Source: Lepidodermella squamata
Taxonomy: Eukaryota; Gastrotricha
Assembly: GCA_047495785.1 (NCBI GenBank)
Contig: JBLDXI010000038.1
Span: 682,001 to 746,000 of the forward strand
DNA: 64,000 nucleotides
Direction: 5' to 3'
Shown: positions 22,170 to 34,001 of the stretch, one piece after another
Layout: every line of letters starts with the position of its first letter
How positions within the stretch are numbered: the stretch's first letter is position 1
Notes under the pieces: model-generated
The model's input: only the letters and a program-made list of their open reading frames with translations
Database searches by the model: none
Told to the model about the DNA's origin: nothing
Translations under genes and position numbers: made by a program

Positions 22170-22688
22170 AGGCACGTGATCTATGATAAGACAGTTTAGT
22201 TAGGTCACCCGAACCTCTAACCTAGCGAAAATGAAGGCGTAAGGACGATCACATCAATAAAAATGAAAAATTGACAAATAGACGAAATGTCGGCCCAATC
22301 AGAACGCACATTGTTCACTGCCTCAGCCAACACAGGTTTGCCGTGCTGTGTCGCGCGAACAAGCGCATATACGGCATTGGCTGCTTTCGCTATCTGGCAG
22401 TCCGTCGAGAAGCGATTTAGCCTGCCCATCATGATTTCCCGCCTCATATTGCCGGCAGGCGGAGCACACAACAATGATCATTTTATTTCATAAAAAACGA
22501 TGGTCTGCAGGTAGCGCATAGGCCCCTGTTGCCCGAAGACACAGAATGAATATCTAGTTTTTGTTTACAACAATAGCAGAATTAGGCAAAAAACCACAAA
22601 GGTTGGGTAGATCTAGCTATATAGATGCCGTTGGACAATCACTTTGTTGTCCCTAATCACCGACAGAGCAATATCACAAAGTAAAGAT
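22170..22688 (-). other. Probable 3' region of the R2-like LINE
   Basis: Lies directly 3' of the endonuclease stop of the minus-strand R2-like element and has no convincing frame of its own. A segment (22297-22330) is shared with 16838-16871. I infer an untranslated 3' region; the exact end is not visible. Confidence 0.35.
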
Positions 22689-23986
22689 TTAGGCAGACCT
22701 AAGTTTAGAAAAAAGATCAACAACGCCTCGCGTGATGGTTCCGCGGGCTCCGATATAAATACCACTGACAGTTAGGTTTTTCAATTTATAGAATTCAAGG
22801 TAGTAGGGCACGCATGGCTCATACTTGCCACGCTTGACAGCGTCGGCTTGATCGAATTGATCCGGTGCGTTCGTTTCGATCTGGACCGTCGGGTCGAGGA
22901 TCCACCCTTCCTTCGACTCAGGGTTCCAGGCGATGATGTCCGACCGCCGTTCCGCTCCATTCGTCGCAATGCCGCGTCTTTCGACCTGCACCTTCCACCC
23001 TCGGCGAGTGAGTTCGTTCGCGGTGAGACGCCTGACGTTATGACGCTGAAGGTGGTCCCAAGGTATTTGATTTTCTCGCCTTCTTGCAGAGCTGGGATCG
23101 TGGTTGTTTCATCGACGAGTAGAGGCTCGGTTGACAGCTTGCCATCTTCGACGATGATGGCTATCGATTTGTTTGGATTGATCTCCAGGCCGATCGAATC
23201 AAATAAGGACCTTGACTTTCTTACAAGCAGTGACGCAGATTCGCGAGAATTTCCTATTGGCGTCGTGTCATCGGCAAAGCCAACCACTGAGATGCTGGAT
23301 AAGCCTGGGGCTAGCTTGAAACCATACTTCTCGGCGATATCTGGGTCGGCCAGTTCACGGTGGATGAAATCGATCGCGAGATTAAAGAGAGTAGGCGATA
23401 GCGGGGAGCCTTGAAAGACACCTCTCTTCAGCTCTAGGACTTGGGTTTTTAGGCCGCGAGCTTCGATTCTGGTCACATTCCCTTTTGAGAGGGCGATGGT
23501 CATGTTTCGGAGTTTCGAGGGCAGTGGTGCTGCGTCGAGCGTCTTGATCAGATGTTCGTGGCCCATCGTGTCGAAGGCTTGCGTGCAATCGAGCATGACG
23601 ACTGCACAGTCTCTTCCTTCTTCTTTCGCTTTCTTCAAGCAACCTGAGACTAGCGATGAGTTGATGTGAGTATCGGGGGTCGATATGAAACCACGCTGGG
23701 AAGCGGCAAACGAGATGTATTCGCGAAGGCGACAATCAATAATCTTTTCGAAGACGCGCCTAATGGCGGAGCAGATAGACACTGGTCGCCAGTTCTTCGG
23801 ATCCTCAACATCGCCTTTTTTGTATATCAGCACCGTTCGCGCTTCGCGCAGAGCCGCCGGGACGAAATTATTTTTCAGCATAAACGTGAAGATCAGTGCC
23901 ATCAGGCCCGAGCATTTTTCGCTTATAGGTAAAATAGGTAAATTTTGCTTGTTGGCTACAGAGGTTAAAGTTGAACGGACGTGCAA
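22689..23986 (-). mobile_element. R2-like LINE remnant: RT plus restriction-like endonuclease
   Basis: The long minus-strand frame (23986 to about 23030) is an RT. It reads EARTVLIYKKGDVEDPKNWR, VMLDCTQAFDTMGHEHLI, KRGVFQGSPLSPTLFNLAID and the catalytic VGFADDTTPIG, ending in KYLGTTF. In another frame, 22991-22689 reads RRSDIIAWNPESKEGWILDP, then KYEPCVPYY and IGARGTITRG. That is the PD-(D/E)XK endonuclease of R2/NeSL-type LINEs, which cleaves fixed target sites. Thumb, linker and zinc-finger regions normally between RT and endonuclease are missing, so the copy carries an internal deletion. The 5' end is fused to a gag fragment of another element at 23990. Such elements are often site-specific, but this copy is not in a recognisable rDNA or spliced-leader target. 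Confidence 0.85.
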
Positions 23987-23989
23987 TCT

Positions 23990-24330
23990 CTCCTAAAGCC
24001 GCTTTACATTCCGCGTTTAATTTCATCACATAGATTTGCAGCAACAAAGCGGTCATGCATCGGCACGGCAGATCCAAGTCTGGATCGGCCCAGTCGTGGG
24101 ACGCCGAAGAAGGGTAGTTAACGTTTCGACAGCGCAGTCGGTTGTGTCTGAGTTCGCCCGAAGCATGTGGCGCCGGCCTGTATCACCGAAGCGCTTGACG
24201 ACGCGAAACGGACGATCGAAGCGCGCTTGAGCAGAAGTATCTGGGACGGTAAGCGGCCGTCGACGGGGCGATACAGGAGTTCATGATGGCGCCCTTCCTA
24301 GCGGCGTTTATTCCGATTGGTGTGGTCGAG
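23990..24330 (-). mobile_element. Gag fragment of retroelement G2
   Basis: The minus strand reads MKLNAECKAALGE. This matches MKLNAEFKAALGES in the gag frame at 35789-36646. The match stops exactly where the R2-like LINE begins, suggesting the LINE inserted into or recombined with this gag. The rest is degenerate. Confidence 0.55.
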
Positions 24331-24620
24331 ATCGGCTAGCATGATGGCGAAGATGGAGAGCTCATCGGCCAGGGACCTTTCAAGCGAGGCGCCATCGGCA
24401 AGTGCCAGTAGCCGCAGTAGTAGTAGAACGTAGTAGTAGCGTAGTAGTAGATGACTGTCGCTGGCCAGTTTTCATTAGTTTTCCCGGTCGATGCACCAAT
24501 GTAACAGTGAACGCCTGAATTGGTCTTTATTTCCAAACGAAGGCCCTGAAGATAAAATACAACAAATACAATATAAAATACAGTAACAAACAAAAAAGGT
24601 TGAGTTACACTAGGGAATAA

Positions 24621-26083
24621 GTGCTTGAGACTAATACACTAGAAACACCGAAATCGGCCGTGATTCAACCACCTGAAAAGCCGAAACCTGTCATTCACCC
24701 CAAGCCGAGCGAATTTATCACCGACGCTGACTGGCAAGAACTTCGCGGTAAAGATCCTAAGCACTACAGTTTTAGTGACGAATTTGTTGCCTACGCGATG
24801 GCGCTTCATTTACGAAGTCCCTCGGCTTACTACTATTTGTACGCGTCGAAAATGTTGATTTTGCCGTCCGAGCGTTATCTACAGCTTCTTATACCCGATT
24901 GGGGAGTATTGGGGCGGGCAGTCCGATGTTGCTTACAAGCTGCTCAAGGAAGAAGCAGAGATGAACGGCGACTTCAATAGCAAGAAATGCCTCGTCATTT
25001 TGTCGTGCGATGAAGTTAGCGTTTCAAAGGCCTTGAAATCCACCCCAACCCGGGATGGCCGAGCTGTCAGATTGGCACTGGACAATTCGAATCAACGAGC
25101 TGAAAACATGCTCAGCTTCATGGCGACTTATGTTCAAACTGGCTTGCAAGCAGTTCATCGCCAACTACCCAGTCACCAAAAAATGCTGCGCCAAATTATC
25201 ACCGAGTCTTGCCGTTGTTTGTACGAGTTCGGCTCGCGCGTCATTTGCACAGTCATGGATGGCGGTGGCACCAATTGGTCGTGGATCAACAGCGTAGGTG
25301 GCAACTCGTTCAAGCACCCTTGCAACCCCGGGTGGGACATCTGCATTTTAATAGATGTTCCCCATCTACTCTATAAGACGTAATTTTCGCTGTGCTCTTA
25401 ATTTCGTGATTCAGGTTTTCAACTTCAACTTCAATTTCGTGGTTTTTGCCCTCGATAACGAAAATTTCCGTCATAGCGAAAATTAAGTCGCAACAAAAAA
25501 TACGTCGTATACAGTATTGAAATGTGCACGAAATAACTTCCTCCACAAGCAGTTTATAATGACTATCGGCGGCTGTGTCAGCTGGGACCTCATTCGAGCG
25601 CTATTCGATTGGGACAAAAAGCAGCAGCGGCGAATGATTCCTCGAGTCACTCGCCTTCATGTCCATACAATCTTTCTCAACGCTGCTTCCCCTCAACAAA
25701 TGAGAGTCGCATGCGCTGCACAAGCTTGCTCGAGATCGATGGCTCTAGCTATTATGGCTATGTACGGCCAAAGCGAGCGTAAATTCGACGCTGAAACCCC
25801 AGCCGAACTTTGCTATCTGTTCAATAACTGGTTCGATTGTTTGAAGGGTTCTACCTACGAACGGGCGAAGGAGGTCAGAAATCCAGCCCTACACATCTGG
25901 TGACGACCCTCGTCTCGCTTGGCTTGAGACTGAATTCGTCAATCGAATAACAGCATTGCAAGCTAGAAATCGCCAAAACAAGCGTTTGATAACCCTGAAG
26001 GACGGCAGCCAGCGAAATTACAGTACGGCATTCAACGAGGCCACTGTCAAAGGATTTATTCTCACATCGACTAATTTTCCTTA
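24621..26083 (+). pseudogene. P-element/THAP9-like transposase remnant, copy 1
   Basis: Several plus-strand frames give the order of a P-element-type transposase. They read LHLRSPSAYYYLYASKMLIL (24800), then IGEYWGGQSDVAYKLL in a shifted frame. Next come CLVILSCDEVSVSKAL (24990), a GTNWSWINSVGGNSF segment with the motif ILIDVPHLLYK (25350), and ARNNFLHKQF to MAMYGQSERKFDAET (25520-25780). The last part, DDPRLAWLETEF to NEATVKGFIL, ends at TAA (26081). A non-coding block at about 25381-25515 could be an intron. At least two frameshifts occur (near 24900 and 25900), so it is probably inactive. No THAP zinc finger or inverted ends were found. The 55895-57600 element is a relative. Confidence 0.75.
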
Positions 26084-26806
26084 AGTCGCCCCATTGTGTC
26101 TTCAATTGAACGTTCAGTATGTGAGTACGCTCGGATGCTGTTTTCATCGCGCGCCGTCCGCTACAACCGAGACCACGAAACGATCGACGAGTTGCCACTG
26201 CGAATGCGGCTTTACAACGCTACTGGCAGTTCTTCGTCATGCTCGTCAAAGCTTCAGGGCGAGGGCGTGGCAAGAAGCAGTAGGTGGCTATGAGTTGTCC
26301 AAATATTTTGGAGCAGTAATTTTCAACTAAGTTCATATCAAGCGTAAGATAAAATCCTGAATTTCATTCTTATGAAAAAATGTCACAATAACAGGTGTTG
26401 CCGAGGAGGAGTTCAAAATAATAATACATACAAATATAAGTACCACCTTCTATATAACTTCTCCAGGCAAGAAGCGAATACTCTAGGCGTCAAACGCGCA
26501 TTTTATTCATTCGTAGTGAAATATACGAGATGACTAATCGCAAAGAAAATATTACCGCGTGTTGCTTGTTTACCGGTGTTTTTCATTGCTTTCAGTTGCA
26601 AACTATTTGAGGTTGAATTTGATTGTGTAAACCTTTTTTGCGTAAACGTCCCGGTTGAGCGCCTTTTTAGCCTTTTTACCTTTGCAACCGGTGGCGTGGT
26701 CGCATCATTTGAGAACGACATTCTCGAAGAGGCCGTTGGCTCCATTCGTGGCTCAAAGAGCCACCTTATTCAATTCTTAAATAAATTGTGTCTCTCATTT
26801 CAACTT
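26084..26806. other. No gene; short family R fragment
   Basis: No recognisable gene. The stretch 26520-26640 (around TTGCTTTCAGTTGCAAACTA) is a fragment of repeat family R, also present at 13680-13740 and 29311-29370. Confidence 0.4.
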
Positions 26807-26809
26807 TTA

Positions 26810-27533
26810 AGGCTCGTATAAACGGGCAAATATTTTGTCAAACATTGACTTCAAACATGGATGTTTGATAAAAATGTTTGAAATGCATTTACACGAACAA
26901 ACTTGTTTGTCAAACATTGGAAAAGGTGAAAGGTCACTTCTTGAGGCTTCAAACATTTGTTTGTCAAACTTTCATTTACACGTTCAAACAATGTTTGCAA
27001 GAAAACTAGCAAAATGTATGCAAATCATCAAGAAAATGGCATAATTTATGCAAATTAATAAGATAATTTGTTTAATTTATGCAAATTAGGAGAAAAATGA
27101 CATAAACGGGTAGAATGCTTTTACAATTTTGACCGCTGTTATTTGATTTTTTTTCCTTGCCGCATGACCCTAGCAATTTAAGAATCAATGTGATCAAATT
27201 CTATCCATTTTTTTAAGAAGCACATGAAAAGTTGCGCAGATGTCGTCCCGGCTGGCAACTCCGCAGCAGCCACAGCGCCAAATGTTTGCATGTTTGTCAA
27301 ACAAAATCGCCTCGCACAGTGATTTTGTTTGAAGGCGTTTTCAACACGCCTCTCAAACATTTTCTTTCAAACACGTGCATTTAGACGGGCAAACATGTTT
27401 GAAAGCCGTGTTGGTCCCAACAATGTTTGAACCAAAAGTTTGAACGTGTAAATGCAATGTTTGAAGCCGTTGTTTGGCAAACAATGTTTGAGGTCCATGT
27501 TTGGCAAACATGTTTGCCCGTTTATACGAGCCT
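26810..27533. mobile_element. Harbinger-like MITE (724 bp)
   Basis: Inverted ends AGGCTCGTATAAACGGGCAA (26810) and its complement ending at 27533 are flanked by TTA (26807-26809, 27534-27536). TTA duplication and this kind of terminus fit PIF/Harbinger elements. The first and last ~150 bp are rich in CAAACATTG and CAAACATGTTTG motifs in both orientations. No transposase frame. Confidence 0.82.
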
Positions 27534-27536
27534 TTA

Positions 27537-28534
27537 CTCGCGAATCTTACGTGAAGACTTTGAAATTGTATGAGCACTAGAAAAAGCTAAATAAAGTTAA
27601 TTCAAGTGAATAAATAAAATCTATTAAAATTCGATTAATCTATCAGATTATAATCGAGGATTCGTTAAAATCTAGATTGATTTATAGTCGAATCTAATCG
27701 AATCGAATCTATTGACAACACTACTCGCGTCTCATCTGAACTGAACTGAAGGTTCATAATAACAATAAAGCGAATAATGTGGACCCCCAGCCTTTGCCTC
27801 AGCCCGGCCCTAGTTGCGCACAGCACTCAATACCTGGTGTTGAAAACGTTCATTTTTCACTACACAGAACTCAAAACGCGACCCAATGGTTTACTACATT
27901 AGCTCATTATGGCAGAGGTTATAGGGTCACGTGACCGAAGAAACAAATCAGGTAACTGATTGAGATAGCAATCTCGCCGTGTAGCAAAATTAAAATAATG
28001 GCAAAGCATGGAAACAAGTTGAAAACACGGGTTGCAAAAAAGCGCTGAAATAGGCTGGTTACGAAAATTTGATTTGCAAAAAATCCACCTCAATAATTAT
28101 CAAGACTTTTTGTAAACAAAAATTGCATTGAGCTGTCACTCTGGTTAAGCTGATCTCCATGACCATATCAGAAAACTCAACGCTGATTTGGTTTTATAAC
28201 TCACGTGAAGTAATCGATCATAACGGCGGCCCCGACGTAATGTTCTTCTGATCAAGACAGGACAATCAAGTTTACTCCAGCTTAAATAAAAAATGATTTT
28301 AGCAGAAGTACATTAATTTTAGTCACAACAACCCACCTGTAAAAACTTGAAATCAGTTCAAGTCATGAATTGCGATGTTTTTAGTTTCTCGGGGTTACCT
28401 CGGAGGCAATCTTCACATGCGAAGACGCAATTGTTGAAATGCTCACGCATGCCTTGCGAACGTGGCTTGAGACGAGATTTACGGTACGAATTGCCCGCGC
28501 CATCGCCGCAGCTCGAGAATCGAGATGGTGACCT
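27537..28534. other. No gene recognised
   Basis: AT-rich. A cluster of TCGAATCTAATCGAAT-like motifs lies near 27620-27715, perhaps part of another repeat. No coding signal. Confidence 0.35.
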
Positions 28535-28807
28535 TCAATTCAAATAAGCAAGCATAAAAATAAGAACTCCAAGTAATGATATTGAAATAGCTCGTAACCA
28601 TCGCATTTCTTTAAAATGTAGAGCATTTTCAAGGGCTGTGGTTGAATTCCAGGTTTCGTAGGCGTACATGATGGTGGGAATAATAACACAATTCAAAACT
28701 TTCATCTTTGTTTCGATACTAATATGGCCCCTATTACACATGAATTTACTCATGGCTCCAAAACAACTACCTGCCTTAGCTATTCGAGCATTTATTTCCT
28801 TGTCCAT
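28535..28807 (-). mobile_element. RTE-like LINE RT C-terminal fragment
   Basis: The minus strand reads INARIAKAGSCFGAMSKF, then KVLNCVIIPTIMYAYETWN. This corresponds to ARIVKAGGCFGALNKL and FLKCVVIPTVTYACETWN in the plus-strand fragment at 38242-38676. Same family as the LINE at 716-2451; too short to be functional. Confidence 0.75.
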
Positions 28808-29059
28808 GCGCCCTTCATTGATTACTCCCTAGGACCGTCGTCCGCAACAAAGTTGCCAATTTCATTTGGATCCATTGGATAAGTGAGATGTTCAAATTTC
28901 ATCAGTTTAGGCCTTTCAAGCAAGAAACGAAGCTCAGATATAAATTGATTATAACAGCGGCTTGATTAGAAACCTAGGCTCAACCATTAAGTGCGACGGT
29001 AAAATTTGGCGAAGGTGGTCTCACTGTTTGCCTTTGACTCCCGATATGAAATCGCTTTT
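28808..29059. other. No gene recognised
   Basis: Nothing recognised. Confidence 0.3.
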
Positions 29060-30930
29060 TATACAAGCCTCGTGGTGCAAATGATCCGAGTATTACGGGT
29101 TTAATTTTACCGTTCTTAAAGAAGTTGGAATGCGAGGAAATTTTCTATATTAAGTGCAGGCCTGTCTGCAATCTTTTCTCAACAACCGTAAATCGATATC
29201 TCAATGGACTCAGGAATAGCTCTTTCATCACAAATCGGTTTCAAATAAGTGATGGATTTGGGGTCGGATTTTGGATGTTGTAAGTCGGAAAATATACGAA
29301 ATGAAGGGAAATATGGCCAATTTTTGCGTGTGTTTTCCATTGCTTTCAGTTGCAAAACTGTTCAAGGTGGAATTTCATCGAGCGAAAAGCTTTTTCACAA
29401 AATTCGCAAAGCTTTGCTTCAGGAAATTAGCGCGAGTTTCTACTCTTACCACTATTTTGCCTATGAGGTCAAGTACGAAAATGTCACGATACGCAGGTGT
29501 TTATGAACTAACACTTACCTCATTCGCATCTGCATCATTTTTCATTTTTCCTCAGGTAGTTGGGACTATTACAGCTGCTCTACATTGTAGTCCGGTGTTG
29601 CAGGGTCAAAGTCCGTTTTTACTGCAATCGTTATTTGTATGTCGTGTGGTGGTGCGGTCATGTGGTCGCAAAACTGTCAAACAATATTTATAAAAATGGC
29701 TGTACTTAAATCACTGAAGGCCCTCCTTTATTACTTAATAGCGCGACACGAACGAAGATATTTGCAAGTGAAGATGGGCAATTGAAAAATGCAAGCCACC
29801 ATGTGCAATGTGCCAATATTTCTTGACAGCTGTATTTCGACAGCTACTGCGATTATTGCAAAGAAAAATACGCGCGACCTCACCACCGCACCACCAGCCC
29901 CACCACCCAAACAGGAAAGTACTGCTCACATAAAACTTAGCAATAATAACCAGATGATGATTCATCTGGGTCACTCTGCAAAACCCGGACTACAATGTAG
30001 TTGCTCCCTGCCGAACTCGACTAGATAAGCGGCTTGAAGAACGGCTCGGGAGGGTCAGAGTTTGCACACGACGTTGCTAGTGTCGTTCCAGGCTTTTATG
30101 CGCCGATGGGAGGATTGACCAGTGCTGTTTACACAGGCACGTTCCACAGGCAGGTGGTCAGTGTCATTGAAGCGCGTCGTGGTATAGATACCGGTCCCTC
30201 GAGAAGGCTTCTATTTCTATCAGCAGGTCGGGAGCCTCGACGTGCAGATCTGCACTGGTGAATCTCGTGTTGCAGGTCCAAGAGCACCGATTTGCTTCCG
30301 AAACTCGGTCAAAATTGAATGTACCCCACAGCCACAGTCACCTGCGTCCATCAGCTGGACCAGACGGAGACAGAAGAACAGGATCGATAATAAAATATAA
30401 ACCGAAAATGGAACTGCTGGCTCGGGTATAGCTCTGGGCGGGTATTCAGTAGCCATTGCCGCCACATGGGCCATAATTCTGGTATCCAGCCCCATTGGAG
30501 TTGCCGGACGGAGTCCATGGCTGTTACGCCGGATGTTGCGCCACATGCTGAGGTCTTCCATGGCCTGGTGGTTGCCGGTGCAGCGACTAGTAGGTATTGC
30601 GCGGGCCGCATGCCGCGGAAAGGGTTGATCGACCGGTAATGGCACCTGCCGTGATTACAGCCCTGCTCATGCGGCGCCGAAAGCTGAAGGCAGGCGACAC
30701 GCGAAGTAGCACCAGCGCTCTGCTTCGTCGCCGAAGCAGTTGATGCAGATGCGTCTGCTGCAGCAGTAGCCGGCGCTGGTTTTACGCTAATAGAAGATGG
30801 CACACTCGCTGATCCATTCGCCGCATTCAACGCCTGGGGAGCGGCAGTATCTTCGTCGGTGACTTCCAAGCGCTGCACAGACGCGCCGCTATTCTTCCGC
30901 ATCATGGGTAGATGTAGAACGTTCAATTTA
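29060..30930 (-). mobile_element. Retroelement-like repeat, family R, copy 2
   Basis: 29060-29560 matches 13470-13917, and 30004-30330 matches 13940-14250; between them sits a MITE. On the minus strand 30930-30430 is low complexity and gag-like: Ala/Ser/Thr-rich, then Gly/Asn/Gln/Tyr-rich in one frame (GNSNGAGYQNYG). At 30360-30260 it reads LMDAGDCGCGVHSILTEFRK, which resembles a retropepsin start with a changed active site. Frames are broken. Confidence 0.5.
29577..30003. mobile_element. MITE with CTACATTGTAGTCCGG ends
   Basis: The left end CTACATTGTAGTCCGG (near 29579) and the complementary right end (to about 30001) are inverted. The block is absent from the otherwise similar family R copy 1, so it is an insertion. 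The target duplication is not clear; TGCT lies on both sides. No transposase. Confidence 0.65.
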
Positions 30931-31849
30931 TTTCCATAGCACCGTCGACGAATTAATCGATCTTAAATAAGCACCTATATGGGGAGAAACAGAAAATTGT
31001 AGTCACGTAAATAAATGAAAAAATAGTTGGGTCAACACCACAGCGTCACATAAATTGACGCTTTTGGATCAAACTTCAGCGACAACGAAGATGTAGATGA
31101 GGTTGTAAGCGTAAGCGATGAGGAACTCCCCGAAATTGAACTGGATAAGGCAGGGTCGAGCCAAGTGGGATCAAGGTCTGCCTGGGCTTGGCTCAATCTG
31201 GGCTTTCCGAAAATGCCGGGGGTTCCAGTGGTGTGCAGGGTATTGAGAGAGGTCGTAAAATTCAAGCCGGGCTTGGTTAAGACCAAATGAAATAGCCGCG
31301 CCTCGGGGGGTTCTAAGCAAAACCTAGCCAAGTTCATAATTGAAACCACCACCGCGCAGCAGCAACAAATGCTAGAGGACTCGAAAATCATGGCGCAAAT
31401 CGCCAGTTCGTTGACTAGGTAAATCTCGCGATCTTCTTCCAAGCTTATTAGGCTACTTTGAATTAACTTCGCTAGGTCTAATGATACTCCCAGCGCATCG
31501 CCGTATCTCGAGCTAAAGATTAATTAAACCAGAAACCAAAGTGTGTTATTAATTTCAAAATTCGAAAATTGCGCGCTATTAGAGTTGCTCGAGATTGAAA
31601 GATAGAAGGAGGCATCATTTAAGAAAATAATTAGAAAAAATTTCGCGAATTTGCTCGCCGGTTTTCAGTGAGGCCTGCTCTTGTCGGACAGGTTGAAATT
31701 TGATGGCAATTTTCTTCGGCCGGTTGTTTAGCCATTCCTTGTAGCGGCTGCTGGTGAATGATCCTGAAATTGTGTAGAGTGCAAGAGGCCGTGATCATCG
31801 TTCTTTGGAACTCATGCGATAAGCTGTTGCATGTTAGGTTTCGCTACCA
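30931..31849 (-). other. Mostly non-coding; one unassigned minus-strand frame
   Basis: No family recognised. On the minus strand, about 31780-31625 reads SSRYKEWLNNRPKKIAIKFQ then PVRQEQASLKTGEQIREIF. The composition is protein-like, but it has no start and no similarity I can name; it could be an exon or element remnant. The 31032-31442 frame looks like chance. Confidence 0.3.
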
Positions 31850-31925
31850 AACGCCCAGGCATCGAACTAATGATTAATGATTCCCTGCCACCTAAGCAGC
31901 AATCTATCCACTAGACTACGAGCGC
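31850..31925 (-). tRNA. tRNA-Pro(AGG)-like pseudo-tRNA or SINE head
   Basis: The minus strand reads GCTCGTAGTCTAGTGGATAG, matching a pol III A box. It is followed by an anticodon-like arm CTGC-TTAGGTG-GCAG (anticodon AGG) and a B box AGTTCGATGCC. The variable region is too long, with a duplicated ATTAATG-type motif, and the T stem does not pair. I read it as a degenerate tRNA or tRNA-derived SINE rather than a working tRNA. Confidence 0.35.
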
Positions 31926-31997
31926 TGGATAATTCAAGATGCTCAATTTTGGTATTTCAGTGGATTAAGAATTAAGAAAAACCTATTGATCATAGTT

Positions 31998-32070
31998 GTG
32001 TGGTCACCAGTGGCTCATGGAGTTTATGCTTTTAACATTAGCTTCACGCGTTCGATTCCGTTGGCGCACG
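31998..32070 (+). tRNA. tRNA-like 73-nt sequence, anticodon-like TTT
   Basis: The 73-nt span has a 5-bp acceptor-like pairing (GTGTG with CGCAC), an anticodon-like arm TTATG-CTTTTAA-CATTA (TTT, Lys) and a T-loop TTCGATT. A T6 run (32073-32078), a pol III terminator signal, follows directly. D and T stems are weak. Either a degenerate tRNA or chance assembly. Confidence 0.25.
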
Positions 32071-32169
32071 GATTTTTTCATTTATAATTTTTTTCTCAAT
32101 TTTTTTAACCAAGTCAGGTTGAATTCATCAGTGAAATAGACCAAAATTATAGGTAACAAGACCAATTAC

Positions 32170-33996
32170 CTACGCGAAAACAATCAGGACATGAGCAACA
32201 ACGGGGTCGATCAGGCCACGCTCGCGCAAGAATCGGAGGTGCTTACGCATTTCGGACTTCTTGCGCGGCCCATGTAGCGGCGAGGCATGTTGTTCGTCTT
32301 CGTAGCCGTCGTCACAATCAGCAGGGGCTGCGTCAGGCGAATGCTCATCGAGCTGTCGCTGAAGATCGGTGCGAACTCGGCGAGGAGCAGTCGGAGCGCG
32401 GCGCCATCATCAGGGTTCAGCCCCACAACCGAGCGATCGATAAGCGCGCGAACATCGTCGGGAAACGATTCGGATTGGCTGGGCGGCGCGAAGGAGAGCT
32501 GACCCGAGGCAAGGTTGAACTCGGCGCGGGTCGTGAACAATACCGTGCCACCAACGGTCAAGCAATGACGGTCGCTTTCAAGAACCGGTAGACTCGCTGA
32601 GTGAGTAGCCGTGTCGAGGCGGACGAAGCCCAGGCCTAAAGGCATGACCTGGCGCCGGAGTCCTACGATAAGGGTGTGGCTAGAATTGGACAGCACGAAG
32701 GCCGGTGAAAATGGGACTCGTCCGAGGAAACGGCGAAGGCAACAAGGCGGTGCGGAGGATGTATCCGGGATCGACAAGACGGCCGTCGCCAGTGCGCATG
32801 ACGACATTGTGTGCCAGCGGCTGTATAGGTAGACCGAGAAAGGTGCAGAGTTCCGGCGTGACGATGGTCGCATTAGCGCCTGTATCCAACAGGCCCGAGA
32901 CTGCGTGCTCGGCAAAGGTGAAGACGCAGCACGTCAAGGGCGGCGGATAAGGTGGCAATCACAGCATCAGGAGGCCAAAGCAGGAATGGGTGACCACCTG
33001 GCCCGTCTGCCCTTCTAGTTTGACTGAGATGTTCATTGTCAAAAGAACCGCCAGGTCATGGCCTACACTTTGCCGTCAGGCATTTTGCCCCTCGACGCAT
33101 CGTTGACCCGAAAAAAATGACTTTTTGACAGACCCAGGAATTAGACCCAAATATCGGACCTCGCAGTCTATTTTTGGCAGTTAAAGTGTTAACCTGGGCC
33201 GGCATCCGGGGGCAAACAAAGTCCCGAAAGCTATGGTCCGCTGCGCCGCAACCCCAGCAAACGTTGAGCTGGTGGTAATAGGCCATCTGGCTGATGTCTT
33301 CAGGCCAAGGCGAGACGGAAAGGCGGTGGTTACGAACTAGGCGGTCGTTGCTGGAACGCCTGCATTTTGTAGCCCTCGGCTGTGCCAGGTTGGTGAGCGA
33401 ACTGGGGCGGCTGCTGTAACGCCTGTATAGCCGGATGTTGGGCGTGCGCGGCCTGGCCTTGACCGTAGATGGGAGGCGGCGGTTGCGAGGAACCCGGCTG
33501 GTGATATGGCTGAAACGACCCGGCAAACTGTTGTTGTGCGTGCGGTGGCCGTTGTTATTGCGCCTGGCGCTGCGAAGGCTGGTTTGCGCCCTTGTGCCGA
33601 GGCGGCCTCGGAACATTCTCGCTGGGCGCCACTTCGACCGGCGCGATGGTGATGGCTGGCTCGTCGACTTAGTCTTCGTATCGTCGGCGCGTTTGAGTCG
33701 CAACTCGGCTCGTTCGACGGCTGCGGCCCAGTTGACCAGTACCGGTATTCGCGGCGGGTAACCAAAGTCCGCCTTACACTCCTCGCACCGTTGAAGAGCG
33801 CGGTTCAGGGGGAGCCCATCGATGACAAGCTGAGGGGCTAACTCGTCGATAGGAGTTCCTCTGGGAGTTCCGGGTGGGTTTGCTTCATGTGGCGCCGGCA
33901 CGTGTCGCCGAAGATAACCGATTCGTCGGCGCCCTCTGTTTCGGACGTTCCTCCATGGCTGTAGACGGGACGCGCCGATGAAGCTCCTTGAATAAC
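32170..33996 (-). mobile_element. Gypsy-like retroelement G1, copy 2, 3' part
   Basis: Minus-strand gag (33999 to 33300) is similar to copy 1. It is followed by a zinc knuckle near 33245 (CWGCGAADHSFRDFVC), retropepsin near 32880 (SGLLDTGANATIVTPELCTF) and the linker FAPPSQSESFPDDV. The frame then runs into the beginning of an RT domain before breaking off at about 32170. An extra ~160 bp block at 33028-33187 is absent from copy 1 and resembles 39188-39330 in inverted orientation. Several frameshifts. The element's 5' part resumes at 36813 after a nested insertion. Confidence 0.8.
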
Positions 33997-34001
33997 TGGT
34001 C

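Noticed and set aside
31032-31442. Minus-strand 136-codon frame, Ser/Leu/Cys-rich
   Set aside because: No family resemblance, no splice context, and composition expected of chance reading.
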